Shown here: piece after piece, positions 1-9,174 of the stretch | How the letters are laid out: each line of letters begins with the position of its first letter | How positions within the stretch are numbered: position 1 is the first letter of the stretch | Assembly (NCBI GenBank): GCA_006386115.1 | Contig: VFIW01000140.1 | Span: 1-64,000 of the forward strand | DNA: 64,000 nucleotides | Direction of reading: 5' to 3' | From: Globisporangium splendens | Taxonomy: Eukaryota; Oomycota; Peronosporomycetes; Pythiales; Pythiaceae | Notes under the pieces: model-generated | Database searches by the model: none | Told to the model about the DNA's origin: nothing | What the model saw: only the letters and a program-made list of their open reading frames with translations | Translations under genes and position numbers: made by a program

Positions 1-1336
1 CGATCGCAACGACTTGTTCTCTTGGCAACGGCCACTGCCGTGTGATACAATACTTCGTGCCAGGAAGTATGTCAATCTCATGACGAACGCCTCTATCGAA
101 TGGCAGTTCGTCCGGCACCTTGTCTGGGAATATGTCCTCATATTCCTTGACAAGTTCATACACGGGGTTCGTCTTGAGAGCGTCCCATGACTGCTCCTCG
201 AACTTTTCCTTCCGTGTCTTCTCATCGAACACTTCAGCCTCCGTTGCTGATACCGTGTTGATGTCTTCTGCATCGTCAACATCGACGATCATGCAGACCT
301 GCGAAATTTCGCCTTTCGCTAGGCTACGCTTCAGCGTCTTCTTGCTCATCCATGGCAAGGAAATCAACTCTTCGACTGAGCTTGGAGGATTTTCGACTTC
401 AATGTGACGCATTGCGTTGCTGTCACCATCTTCATTGTAGACCGATACGTTCACGTATTCACTCGAAGTGACTCTTGCTTGGACACTTCCTTCGTCATCT
501 TGACTTGTACCTTGATCAGGGGCACACGTTGCGCTTGCAACACTTGACGATAATTGCTTCTTTTTCTTGGTCATCTTCTCTCGGGATGGCTCTTCGGCTC
601 TTTTCCCATTCATTTCTTCCACGCACATCGCCTCACTCTTAGGGTCGATGGCAAAGGAGACAGTCTTTTTCTGGCGCCTGACTGCTCCACCTCCAGTAGT
701 CTTCTTCAAGATGGGTACCGCTCGTGAACATGGGGAGCCATCGCACACCACAATATCACGAGGGTCATCTGGGATCTCTTCCACAGATGTGTACACCCAC
801 ACCACTTCATCCGTTGTCACACAGCTCAAGTCAGCATCGTGTGACTTGTCAACGGAGATCTTCATCCAGTCAATGCTAGGTTGATAACGCTTCAACCATG
901 GCATTCCCAGGATGATGTCAAACTTGTCATCGAGGTCGAGTAAAATGAACTCGTCTTCACCTCGGAAATCTTCACACTTCATCGCCAAGCGCACCACGCG
1001 CTTTGGCATCTTCACAGTTGACCCGTTGGCCAACCGGATAATCATCGTCTTGTCTTCATTCGCATCAGGCATTGGTACTTTATGCCTGACGATCACTTCA
1101 TTTCGAACAAAATTGTTCGACGCACCAGTGTCAACCAAAGCACGTAGAGGCGTTGCAATACCGTCTACATGAACTCTGAGAACGATCAAACTTGACGTTT
1201 GACTAACACTGTTCTCCCTCGTGGAAACTGCATGTGCATCATGCACATTGGGGCCAGAGTCCTGTGTATCCACAAACACAGTCCTCTTTTCGAGCCCAGT
1301 AGGAGGCCCCGCCCCTGCTATCCATTCCCGTTTTTT
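1..1336 (-). CDS. pol: Ty3/gypsy pol, protease and start of reverse transcriptase (family A, partial)
   Basis: Open minus-strand frame, -1 relative to gag, with no stop from the proposed frameshift site at 1330-1336 to the window edge. It contains the aspartic protease site VDTGASNNFV near 1118-1132, the typical retropepsin second motif DIILGMPWL near 885-905, a charged linker, and at 1-100 the segment FDRGVRHEIDILPG leading to RQWPLPREQV that precedes the reverse-transcriptase core in Ty3/gypsy pol. It has no ATG near gag and would be made as a Gag-Pol fusion. The reverse transcriptase core, RNase H and integrase lie outside the window. Function is certain at family level. Confidence 0.85.
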
Positions 1337-2376
1337 GGCCCAGGTGACCGCTCGAACCGACGACCGTAAGAACGATCGTGGTTGCTCGAACGAGCACCCT
1401 GTGTCGTTTGCCGATCCGGCAAAGACACCTTGCAGTTCCGAGCAAAGTGACCCGGCTTCCCGCAACGGAAACATTTTCCATCGTTGCGAGGACGTTCATT
1501 TCTAGGCGTGGAAATGTACGAGATGTCCATCGGCTCTGGACCATCGTGCGCGACATTCGCTTGTCTTGGTGGCCTTGACGGAAACCCTTGGAACTTGGCT
1601 TGCTTGATGCTGAACTCTTCTTGCATCGCGCGGCTGATGGCTTCGTCCGGCGTCTTGGGGTACTCACGGAACAATTGGTTCCGAATCGGACCGTCGTTCA
1701 GACCCGCCATGAACGTCACGACTTGCGCCGGAACGTCGATCGGCTCGTCCGCGATGCTTGAGGCCAGGAAGCGCGCTCGTTGTGCATACGAATGCAGATC
1801 GAAACGGCCTTGGCGAAGCTTGAGGAACTCGGCACGCGCACGGAACTCACTCTGCGGAGGTTCAAACGCTGCCTTGAGCTCCGCCTTGAAGTCTTCGTAG
1901 CTGTAGAAGCAGTTTGGATCCGACAAACGCTTGCCATACGCCCTGCTCTTTGCACGACCCGCAAGGTTGGACATCGCGAACAACACTCGCTGCATTGGGT
2001 CTCGCAGTTATCTTGCAGCGATAGCTGCATCCAACTCGACGAACCATCTCGAAAGAGGCTCGTTCTCTCCGCCACGATACGGAGACGCGTCCAGCTTCAG
2101 CGGCACCGTCCTGAAGGACGAAACAGGGGTTGCGACCTGCTTTCGAGATTCAATAATCTCGTGGTGCATGAAACTGACCGCGGCGTTCTTCTGGTCTTCA
2201 GGAGACGCCGATCGTAGCAGGCTGATTACAGCAGCCTCCCCGATGACGTTTCGCATCCGCTCCAGCGCCGACCACTCATAAGAAGACAAATGAGGAAAAT
2301 ACTCATTCGTCAACTCGACAGTTTCCGGTACTGCTGGACCGAGTGGCGCATCTACTCCTTCCATGTTCTCAGACAT
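1318..2376 (-). pseudogene. gag: Ty3/gypsy gag (family A), interrupted by UAA
   Basis: Capsid/nucleocapsid polyprotein of family A. The first plausible ATG is at 2376 (MSENMEGVDAPLG). The retrotransposon gag core runs through the middle (motif FMAGLNDGPIRNQLF), and a zinc knuckle CFRCGKPGHFARNC sits near the C terminus. A single in-frame TAA at 2008-2010 splits the frame; the reading frame continues directly afterwards (LRDPMQRVLFAMSNL), and the homologous element-B gag has no stop there, so a point mutation is the simplest reading. The ORF ends at TAG 1318-1320, just after an A AAA AAC heptamer. Confidence 0.85.
1330..1336 (-). promoter_or_regulatory. Probable -1 ribosomal frameshift site A AAA AAC (family A)
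   Basis: In the gag frame the codons read CCA AAA AAC, giving the canonical X XXY YYZ heptamer ten bases before the gag stop. Slipping back one base enters the open pol frame exactly. An imperfect stem (TAG.AGG with CCT.CTA around a G-rich loop) begins about eight bases downstream. The same heptamer is kept in the second gag copy at 62418-62424, with a better stem. Inferred from sequence; no functional data. Confidence 0.65.
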
Positions 2377-2461
2377 AGACGGAAGTAGGTCTTGGACAGG
2401 AATGCGCGAAGTGCTCAAAGCCGCTTCGTCAAACCTTTCTTGGCTTGGTCGCTGGAAGGAC

Positions 2462-2478
2462 CGCTCGAAGTGCTACCA
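2462..2478 (-). other. Primer-binding site, family A
   Basis: Two bases inside the 5' LTR end, the minus strand reads TGGTAGCACTTCGAGCG. The first nine bases are identical to the start of the element-B primer-binding site at 61304-61320, in a different family, as expected for annealing to a tRNA 3' end (…GCTACCA). The tRNA identity is not known to me. Confidence 0.6.
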
Positions 2479-2480
2479 GG

Positions 2481-3135
2481 TGTAATGGGGCGCTGTTTAC
2501 AACAGTCCCCAAAACACGGCACACACGCTTGTGCGACTTGAGGAAGCGATCTCCCGACTTGGAGGGAGAGAAGACGACTTGAGTACTTGAGGGTAAAATT
2601 GCAACTGAATTAAAAATGCTTATGGTTCCTGTCGCTACTTGTAAATGAACCCCAAGGGCTCCTAGAGGTTTTATAACTAAAACCTAAACATACACAATAA
2701 AACCTATGAATCTGATATATAAAACCTTGGGTACACTGAGGTTGAACCCACGAGATCTTCGAGAAGCTTGAACTTGGAGTCCCGTGGAAAATTCCCTGCA
2801 AAGTGATTGGCTACAGCCACTCACTTTAGGTGGCAGAGACACGTCGGTCTCATCACCAGCGCAGTTTCCCAAGTAGGAACCATCACTCAGTACTTGATTA
2901 GTACATGGATGTCATCACTCTGTACTGATTAGTACATGTGAACAACATTGTGCACTGATCAGCACAGAGAGCGCTCGTGACGTCATGGGATGACGTCACA
3001 TGTGCATGTGGGGACTGTCGTACTGTAATCCCTTTGTTAATTGTCTCTCCACAATGCACACTGAAGGTGGTGTGTGGCACACTAAATCTGGGAACAGATC
3101 CACCTTCATGTAATGGCTAGGTATAGCCCATTACA
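2481..3135 (-). repeat. LTR of family A (copy A1, 5' LTR)
   Basis: 655-bp LTR bounded by TGTAATGGGG at the low end and CCCATTACA at the high end. The U3 part holds two TGACGTCA palindromes (2978-2985 and 2991-2998). It abuts the primer-binding site and gag of the partial element. Confidence 0.88.
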
Positions 3136-3136
3136 A

Positions 3137-3649
3137 TGTGACGTCATCCCATGACGTCACGAGCGCTCTCTGTGCTGATCAGTGCAGAATGTTGTTCACA
3201 TGTACTAATCAGTACAGAGTAATGACATCCATGTACTAATCAAGTACTGAGTGATGGTTCCTACTTGGGAAACTGCACTGGTGATGAGACCGACGTGTCT
3301 CTGCCACCTAAAGTGAGTGGCGCGAGCCAATCACTTTGCAGGGAATTTTCCACGGGACTTCAAGTTCAAGTTTCTCGAAGATCCCGTAGGTTCAACCTCA
3401 GCGTACCCAAGGTTTTATATATCATATTCATAGGTTTTATTGTGTATGTTTAGGTTTTAGTTATAAAACGTATAGGATCCCTTGGGGTTCATTTGCAAGT
3501 AGCTACAAGAACCATAACTACATTTAAATCAGTTGCAATTTTTCCTTCAAGTACTCAAGTCGTCCTTCCTCCAAGTCGGGAGATCGCTTCCTCTGGCACA
3601 AGCGCGTGTGCCGTGTTTGAGGGACTGTATGGAACAGCGCCCTCTTACA
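3137..3649 (+). repeat. Truncated inverted LTR of family A (copy A2)
   Basis: About 510 bp of the same LTR in opposite orientation to A1, starting at the twin TGACGTCA sites (3139-3146, 3152-3159) and ending at the normal LTR terminus CTCTTACA. The first ~140 bp of U3 are missing. Together with A1 it forms an inverted repeat with ~510-bp arms and a ~140-bp loop. No internal element sequence follows. Confidence 0.85.
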
Positions 3650-4997
3650 GAAACTCGTCCAGCAGTCTCGACTTACCCGTCCCTCGGTCATCAAGACACA
3701 TAAACAACCAATGACAGAGCTTGTCCTTCGCGTTCCCACGCGTCAAAGTGAGAGTGAATGGTGTCATACATGGCCACGATATCAATTGGATTCTCGAAAT
3801 CACAGACTGCTCCAGCGGTTGCAAGTGAAGGCTTCGGAGCGCGCCAAGAGAACGAATGAGCTAACAGCTCCTCGGATTGCGTTGGCACTTTCATTAGCAC
3901 GTGAATCGCGTTGGCTGCGGCATTTCGCGTTTCTGGGACAACCAGCACTGCAAAGTCTTCGTGTCCTCATGTACCCCTCCCCGTTGCATGCAGTTGCCAT
4001 GATGCCATCGGTGACAGCTCCGGTCAAGAGTTGAGTCACAGCCTCGTCGTCCCTATTGAACCACACATTGTCCTCGCGCTCGCTTCTCTTGGCTAGACAC
4101 AGATCCAGCATGTCTGCATCGATGTTCCTGTGATAAATGCATGGTGATTTCCGTGCTTGAGCCCATCAAAAGAGTCTTAAAGTCCTTCTCTATCTTTCAG
4201 AACTTCTCATCTCGTCGACCCACCCAATGATGACAGTCGCTTCGTTGCATCGCCAAACACCACCCAAGAATGAATCAATGCGGAGACCAACCAATGCATG
4301 AGCTGCTGTCATTACCTTGCAATGTCATCGTGGAAACCGGTCTAGTTTGCAAACAACGGTCTCTCCCTCTTTATAATAATACATCGAGGCAACAAGGTTT
4401 TACTGCTTCCCTATTTAAGGGTTAAGCTCGACCGAACGAAAAACTCTTCTCCAAAAGATCGTAGTCAAGGTTATTCACTTTGTGGGTACGATTTACCAAC
4501 CAAGTGTCATCAAGGACAACTTGGACCAGTTCGGGTCCCCCATGATTCCATTTCAGTGCACCCCTTCTCGACAGAGTTCCATTCCTGCCAATGAGCCGTT
4601 GCGTACCAGCAGTCTCCAGTGTCGTAGCACTCGTTCGTTAGTCCATAGCTACAGCGCACAACGCACGCAGCAGCACGTGCTACCGCGTCAAAGCACCATC
4701 GTCACTTGTGTTTTCCAGCGCATTCGAAAAAGGGTATCTTTAGCGTGGCCCACCTTATTTTCCGCTCTTCCTTCCCCTATGTGAGTTCTGCGGTGGGTGG
4801 AAAGTGAGAGTGAGTCCCATATTCGTGCTGGAGAAAAAAGCCCCGCCTGGATCGCTCGCTGGCCCTTGCTGTCGTTCGGTCGGACGGCGGCACGAGAGAA
4901 AACTCTGGAAGAAGCGCATCGGGATTACTCCACAGCCTTCTCCTTGTATACGCAGTAGCACACCCACTTTCCCCCCGCGCAGTAGAACGAAATAGAG
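3650..4997. other. Intergenic region with decayed coding remnant; upstream region of the USP gene
   Basis: No intact gene. On the minus strand between about 4130 and 3691 there are two short frames that join after a one-base shift near 3950: one with LAKRSEREDNVWFNRDDEA and one with EELLAHSFSWRAPK and FENPIDIVAMYDTIHSHF. They look like a decayed protein gene or element fragment that I cannot name. Nearer the USP start there is a TATA-like CTTTATAATAAT at about 4370, and nothing else recognisable. Confidence 0.4.
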
Positions 4998-7900
4998 ATG
5001 GCGGAGGTGACAGAGGAGCAGCCCAAGGCGCGCAGCGACAGCTTCGCCGAGATCTGCGAGCAGCTCGAGCACGAGATGCAGCCCACGAGCGAGAGCGCCA
5101 GCAGCAGCAACAACGACGTGGTCTCGCTGCACCGCCACAAGCTGCAGTCGGCGCTCGCGGCGCTGCCGAAGCCCGACGAAGACATCGATGACAACACGTA
5201 CGCGTACGGCGGCGCGGATGGCTACAACAACGACGGCTACGAGGCGTACGTCGCGCCGTACAGCTCGTCGCCCGTCGTGTCGAACGCCGGCGCATCGTCC
5301 ATGTCGACGGCGCTCACGATGTACACGGAGGAGCCCGGATACGCGCATCTGTACGACTCGCCCGTGGAAGAAGGACCGGCGAACAAGCCGAGCGCACCGT
5401 CGTCGTCCTCGTACTCGTCGCGCAGTGTGAGCACGAAGAACCCGTACACGGGTCTCTCGAACCAGGGCGCCACGTGCTACATGAACAGTTTGCTGCAGAC
5501 GATGTACATGACGCCCGAGTTCCGCAAGGGTCTCTACCAGTGGCAATTCGGTCAGAAGGTCAAGAAAACGAAGAAGAGTGAAGAAAACGGCGGCGCAGCA
5601 CATGACGATGACGCTACGGATGGCGACAATGACGACGAAGAGGAAGTCGGCGATGACGAGCCAGAGGAGTACAACATCCCGTTCCAGTTGCAGAAGCTGT
5701 TTGCGAAATTGCAGATGAGTTCGCATGAGTCCATTAGCACGAAGGCGCTGACAAAAAGCTTTGGGTGGACAGGCGCCGACGTGTTCCAGCAGCACGACGT
5801 GCAGGAGTTGTGCCGCGTGCTCTTCGATGCGATCGAGAAATCGTTCAAAGGTACGGTGAACGAGACGCTCGTGAACGATCTGTACCAGGGCTCGTTGAAG
5901 GATTACGTGCAATGCCACACGTGCGGCCACGAATCGTCGCGCATTGACAACTTTCTCGACTTGTCGCTCGTGATCCGTCCGTTTGGCTCGGAGGAGATGA
6001 TGAAGAGCGTCGAAGAAGCGATTGAACTCTTTCTGCGGCCGGAGCTGCTCAACAACGAGAATCAGTGGATGTGCGACCAGTGCAAGACGAAGCGCGACGC
6101 AATCAAGGGCCTCAAGTTCTCCAAGTTGCCGTATCTGCTGTCGTTGCAGCTCAAGCGTTTTGACTTTGACTATGCGACGATGAATCGCATCAAGCTCCAC
6201 AACCAGGTGTCGTTCCCGAAGTTCCTCGACATGAACTCGTACGTGAGCGACGAATCCGGTGCGCGCGGCCGCGGCAAAATCGCGCGGAAGATGTCCATGG
6301 AGCGCCATGAACTGGAAGCGAAGGCCCACAAAAGCGACCGCATGCGCCGCTTGTCGTCCATGGACGAGTCCCAGCCGCTTCAGTTCGCCGACGAGGACGG
6401 CGAGCAAGAAGAAGGCGGACGCGACAGTATGACGGCGCCAACGGAGTTTGACACATGGAGCGCGACGTTTGACCCGCAAGACATGATCAGACGCAATGGA
6501 CCGCACGTGTATGAACTGTACTCGGTGCTGATCCACTCAGGGAGCGCGCTCGGTGGCCACTACTATGCGTACATCAAGTCGCTTGAGACGGGCAAGTGGT
6601 TCAATTTCAACGACTCGCATGTGAGTGAGATCTCGGATGACGAGTTGAAGACGGCGTGGGGCGGTACTGGCGGAAATGGTTACGGCAGCCGCATGAGCTA
6701 CAGCACGTGTGCGTACATGCTCATGTACCGCCTGGTGTCGGAGAAGAACATCAATTCGATCCCGAAGGAGAGCATCCCAGAGTACCTCACGCAAAAGATG
6801 AAGGCCGACGAAGATCGGTTGAAGCAATTGGAGCAAGAACGTCTCGAGATGACAAAGAAAGTGCTGATCCGTTTCTTCATGAAGGGCAGTAAGCCCAAGA
6901 ATCTGGAGAAATCAATCCACGTGTACAAGACGAGCACGGTGCGCGAAGCGTTGGCGATCGCGTGTGAAGCGTTCGCGAAGGAGAAAGACATTGTGATCCC
7001 GTCGCCCGAGAATGTTCGACTTCGTGGGTACAACGACTACAACTGTTTGCTCTCGGACACGTACGATGGGAAGGAAGACGCGACGTTGACGTCGTTGGGC
7101 ATTTACGCAGCGCAGCAGTTGTTCATTGAAGTGAAAAGCGACGACGAGGAGTGGGAGCCGTACGATCCGTTCAAGTTGCAGCTCTTCATGCGCCGCTTTG
7201 TCGGGAACGAAGGATCCGACGAGGACAACAACAACAACAGCGACAATGACAACTCGAGCACTCCCGAGATTGCAGCTGGCAGTGCCAATAAACTGAAGCC
7301 GAGTCTGATGGCGCGCTGCATCCAAGTGGACGACAATGCGACGCTGGGATCGCTTTGTGCGCTCGTCAAGCAAAAATTTGCGATTCCAGAGGACATGAAA
7401 GTTCGTCTCGTTACGAAAAGCGGATATGGAACGTCGCCAGTGAAGATCCTGAACAAGAACGAAGAGGCGTACACTCTGAACCTTCGCCTGAAGATGGACT
7501 TGCACCTGACGAACGGCACGGAAGTGTTTGTCGAAGAGACTAGCGATCTGCAAGCGCCATCGCTCGCCGAAGAGTTCTTCGAGCGGGAAGCGAATATGAT
7601 CACGGTGAATTTCAAGTACCTGGATCGAGGTGCGGAGCCGATCCGCATCGACCGCAGAGAAACGATCTTGACGTTGAAGCAGAAGATCAGCAACAAAATC
7701 GGGTTGCCGCATGACAAATTCAAGATCTTGCGCGGCATCAACGCGGCAGGCGTCGAGATCAAGACCATCGACACCACGCTCTACAAGCTCTCGATTGGCA
7801 CGAATCACACGGTGTTTGTGCTGGAAGGTACCCCGCTCAACCGAGGCGAGTACAATTTCCGATTGGTGCTGCACCGTCCACCAAAGGCTGCGCAGGCTGT

Positions 7901-8951
7901 GGACTCGAGCCCAAGTAATCAGGAACCTCAGCTTACTGTCGTCAATGGACCGTCAGTGGATGTGGACGCCGATGGGAATCCGTTTGATGCGGATGAGCTG
8001 CTGCTTACTTCTGGACGAGACGACTCGGAGTTTACGCACGTCGGACAGGTGGTGATCAGCGAAGAAATGCAGGTTGAAGAGATCCGCAAGCGCGTGTGGG
8101 CGATTCTCCTTGAGAAGAAGTACCTGGAAGCCGAGACCAACGTGATGCCATCCCAAATTCGTCTTCGAGATCTGCGCCAAAACACCATGGCGAACATTTT
8201 AGTCAATGACAAGAAGCTAGTCGACGCGTCCAGTTTAGCGGTCTACGAAGGACGCGGCATCGTCGCGCAGATTTTGCCGCAGCCCGAGCAAGCAAGTCCC
8301 GATCATCGAGTCGTCGAATTTGTTTACGTCGACCGCTCGAAATGGCGCTTCAGCAAGTCGAGACGCTGTGAAGTTGTGATCTCGAAGGAGATGCAGGACA
8401 TGTACCCGTTGACGTATCTGTCCGAGGAAGCAAGCATCGCGTTCTCGATTCCAGCGGATAGACTGAAATTCGCGCGCATCCCGTACCACCGAGATTCATG
8501 CGATATCTTGGAAGTGGTCTCGTACGAGTTCTACCCTTCAGAGGACATCCTGCGCAGTAGGACACCGGATTACCAGGAGCTGATCCTTGTGATCGACACG
8601 GCCGTGTCCTTGGAGTTCATGAACACTCGAGATCGCGTCGACATCCAGAACTTTCTTGCGAAGAAGAGCGAAGAAAAGGCGAAGGCGCAGCGTGCCAAGT
8701 ACTCGTCGGTGTCTTCATCCAGCGGCGGCGGATACCAGTACCACAAGCCGAAAGAAGCCGCGCTCGTGATCCGAACCAAGTCGGACAAGAAAGGCGGCGG
8801 CAGCAATGCGAGCAGCAATGGCGTGACCATCCGCACGCCGACACGGAAGTCATCGAGAGGAATCCACGCGTCCTCGGACACGGACGAAGAGGACGACGCC
8901 GACGATTACATGCAGCGATCGATCGATTTGTTCGGCGACAGTGAGGCGTAA
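4998..8951 (+). CDS. Ubiquitin carboxyl-terminal hydrolase, USP47-like
   Basis: Single-exon gene of 1317 codons. It removes ubiquitin from protein conjugates in cytosol or nucleus. The peptidase C19 domain runs from about residue 148 to 600: Cys box NQGATCYMNS (catalytic Cys160), a CxxC pair in VQCHTCGHESS and a second in WMCDQCKTK (zinc-binding fingers), and His box GSALGGHYYAYIKS (His521) followed by WFNFNDSHVSEI. A long acidic insert interrupts the domain near residue 190, and another low-complexity insert lies between 415 and 470. The C-terminal half carries the repeated ubiquitin-like folds typical of USP47/USP7. The start ATG follows a short leader. It is convergent with the kinesin gene 220 bp downstream. 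USP47 is the best guess; USP7-like is the alternative. Confidence 0.93.
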   Translation: MAEVTEEQPKARSDSFAEICEQLEHEMQPTSESASSSNNDVVSLHRHKLQSALAALPKPDEDIDDNTYAYGGADGYNNDGYEAYVAPYSSSPVVSNAGASSMSTALTMYTEEPGYAHLYDSPVEEGPANKPSAPSSSSYSSRSVSTKNPYTGLSNQGATCYMNSLLQTMYMTPEFRKGLYQWQFGQKVKKTKKSEENGGAAHDDDATDGDNDDEEEVGDDEPEEYNIPFQLQKLFAKLQMSSHESISTKALTKSFGWTGADVFQQHDVQELCRVLFDAIEKSFKGTVNETLVNDLYQGSLKDYVQCHTCGHESSRIDNFLDLSLVIRPFGSEEMMKSVEEAIELFLRPELLNNENQWMCDQCKTKRDAIKGLKFSKLPYLLSLQLKRFDFDYATMNRIKLHNQVSFPKFLDMNSYVSDESGARGRGKIARKMSMERHELEAKAHKSDRMRRLSSMDESQPLQFADEDGEQEEGGRDSMTAPTEFDTWSATFDPQDMIRRNGPHVYELYSVLIHSGSALGGHYYAYIKSLETGKWFNFNDSHVSEISDDELKTAWGGTGGNGYGSRMSYSTCAYMLMYRLVSEKNINSIPKESIPEYLTQKMKADEDRLKQLEQERLEMTKKVLIRFFMKGSKPKNLEKSIHVYKTSTVREALAIACEAFAKEKDIVIPSPENVRLRGYNDYNCLLSDTYDGKEDATLTSLGIYAAQQLFIEVKSDDEEWEPYDPFKLQLFMRRFVGNEGSDEDNNNNSDNDNSSTPEIAAGSANKLKPSLMARCIQVDDNATLGSLCALVKQKFAIPEDMKVRLVTKSGYGTSPVKILNKNEEAYTLNLRLKMDLHLTNGTEVFVEETSDLQAPSLAEEFFEREANMITVNFKYLDRGAEPIRIDRRETILTLKQKISNKIGLPHDKFKILRGINAAGVEIKTIDTTLYKLSIGTNHTVFVLEGTPLNRGEYNFRLVLHRPPKAAQAVDSSPSNQEPQLTVVNGPSVDVDADGNPFDADELLLTSGRDDSEFTHVGQVVISEEMQVEEIRKRVWAILLEKKYLEAETNVMPSQIRLRDLRQNTMANILVNDKKLVDASSLAVYEGRGIVAQILPQPEQASPDHRVVEFVYVDRSKWRFSKSRRCEVVISKEMQDMYPLTYLSEEASIAFSIPADRLKFARIPYHRDSCDILEVVSYEFYPSEDILRSRTPDYQELILVIDTAVSLEFMNTRDRVDIQNFLAKKSEEKAKAQRAKYSSVSSSSGGGYQYHKPKEAALVIRTKSDKKGGGSNASSNGVTIRTPTRKSSRGIHASSDTDEEDDADDYMQRSIDLFGDSEA

Positions 8952-9174
8952 TTCTGCGGATCCGAAAGCAGCGAGAAGGTTTAGTGCGTGCGTGTGAAGC
9001 ATAAGAATGAACAGAAGTACGAATTTTAAAACAACCTGAGGGTGTTTTAGCGATATTGTACATATTTCGATCGCCTCGGCCACCGTTTCCATGTCATGCC
9101 AAGCAATTTCGCTACCGTTGAGCGTGCTGGTAGCGTTTTCAGCATTGTGCTGTCACCTCTGGACCACAACTTTT

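Larger units (their letters stand above)
1..3135 (-). mobile_element. Ty3/gypsy element, family A, 5' part (LTR, gag, start of pol)
   Basis: Minus-strand LTR retrotransposon cut by the window edge. Reading 5' to 3' on the minus strand it has a 655-bp LTR (3135-2481), a primer-binding site starting TGGTAGCAC right after the LTR, gag (2376-1318) and the protease end of pol (1336-1). The LTR starts TGTAATGGGC and ends CCATTACA, so it has the usual TG...CA ends. Gag carries a CCHC knuckle and pol a retropepsin DTGAS motif followed by the conserved lead-in to reverse transcriptase. Gag is broken by a UAA, so this copy is unlikely to be autonomous. A second family-A gag fragment lies at 62242-62818. 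Confidence 0.9.

Noticed and set aside
2481..3649. DNA transposon or MITE with long terminal inverted repeats
   Set aside because: The arms are recognisable LTRs of a family with its own gag downstream, and the LTR ends are TG...CA.
4755..6536. 593-codon minus-strand frame inside the USP gene
   Set aside because: Antisense shadow of a GC-rich coding region; the protein is Arg/His/Val-rich without domain, while the plus strand has a complete protease domain.
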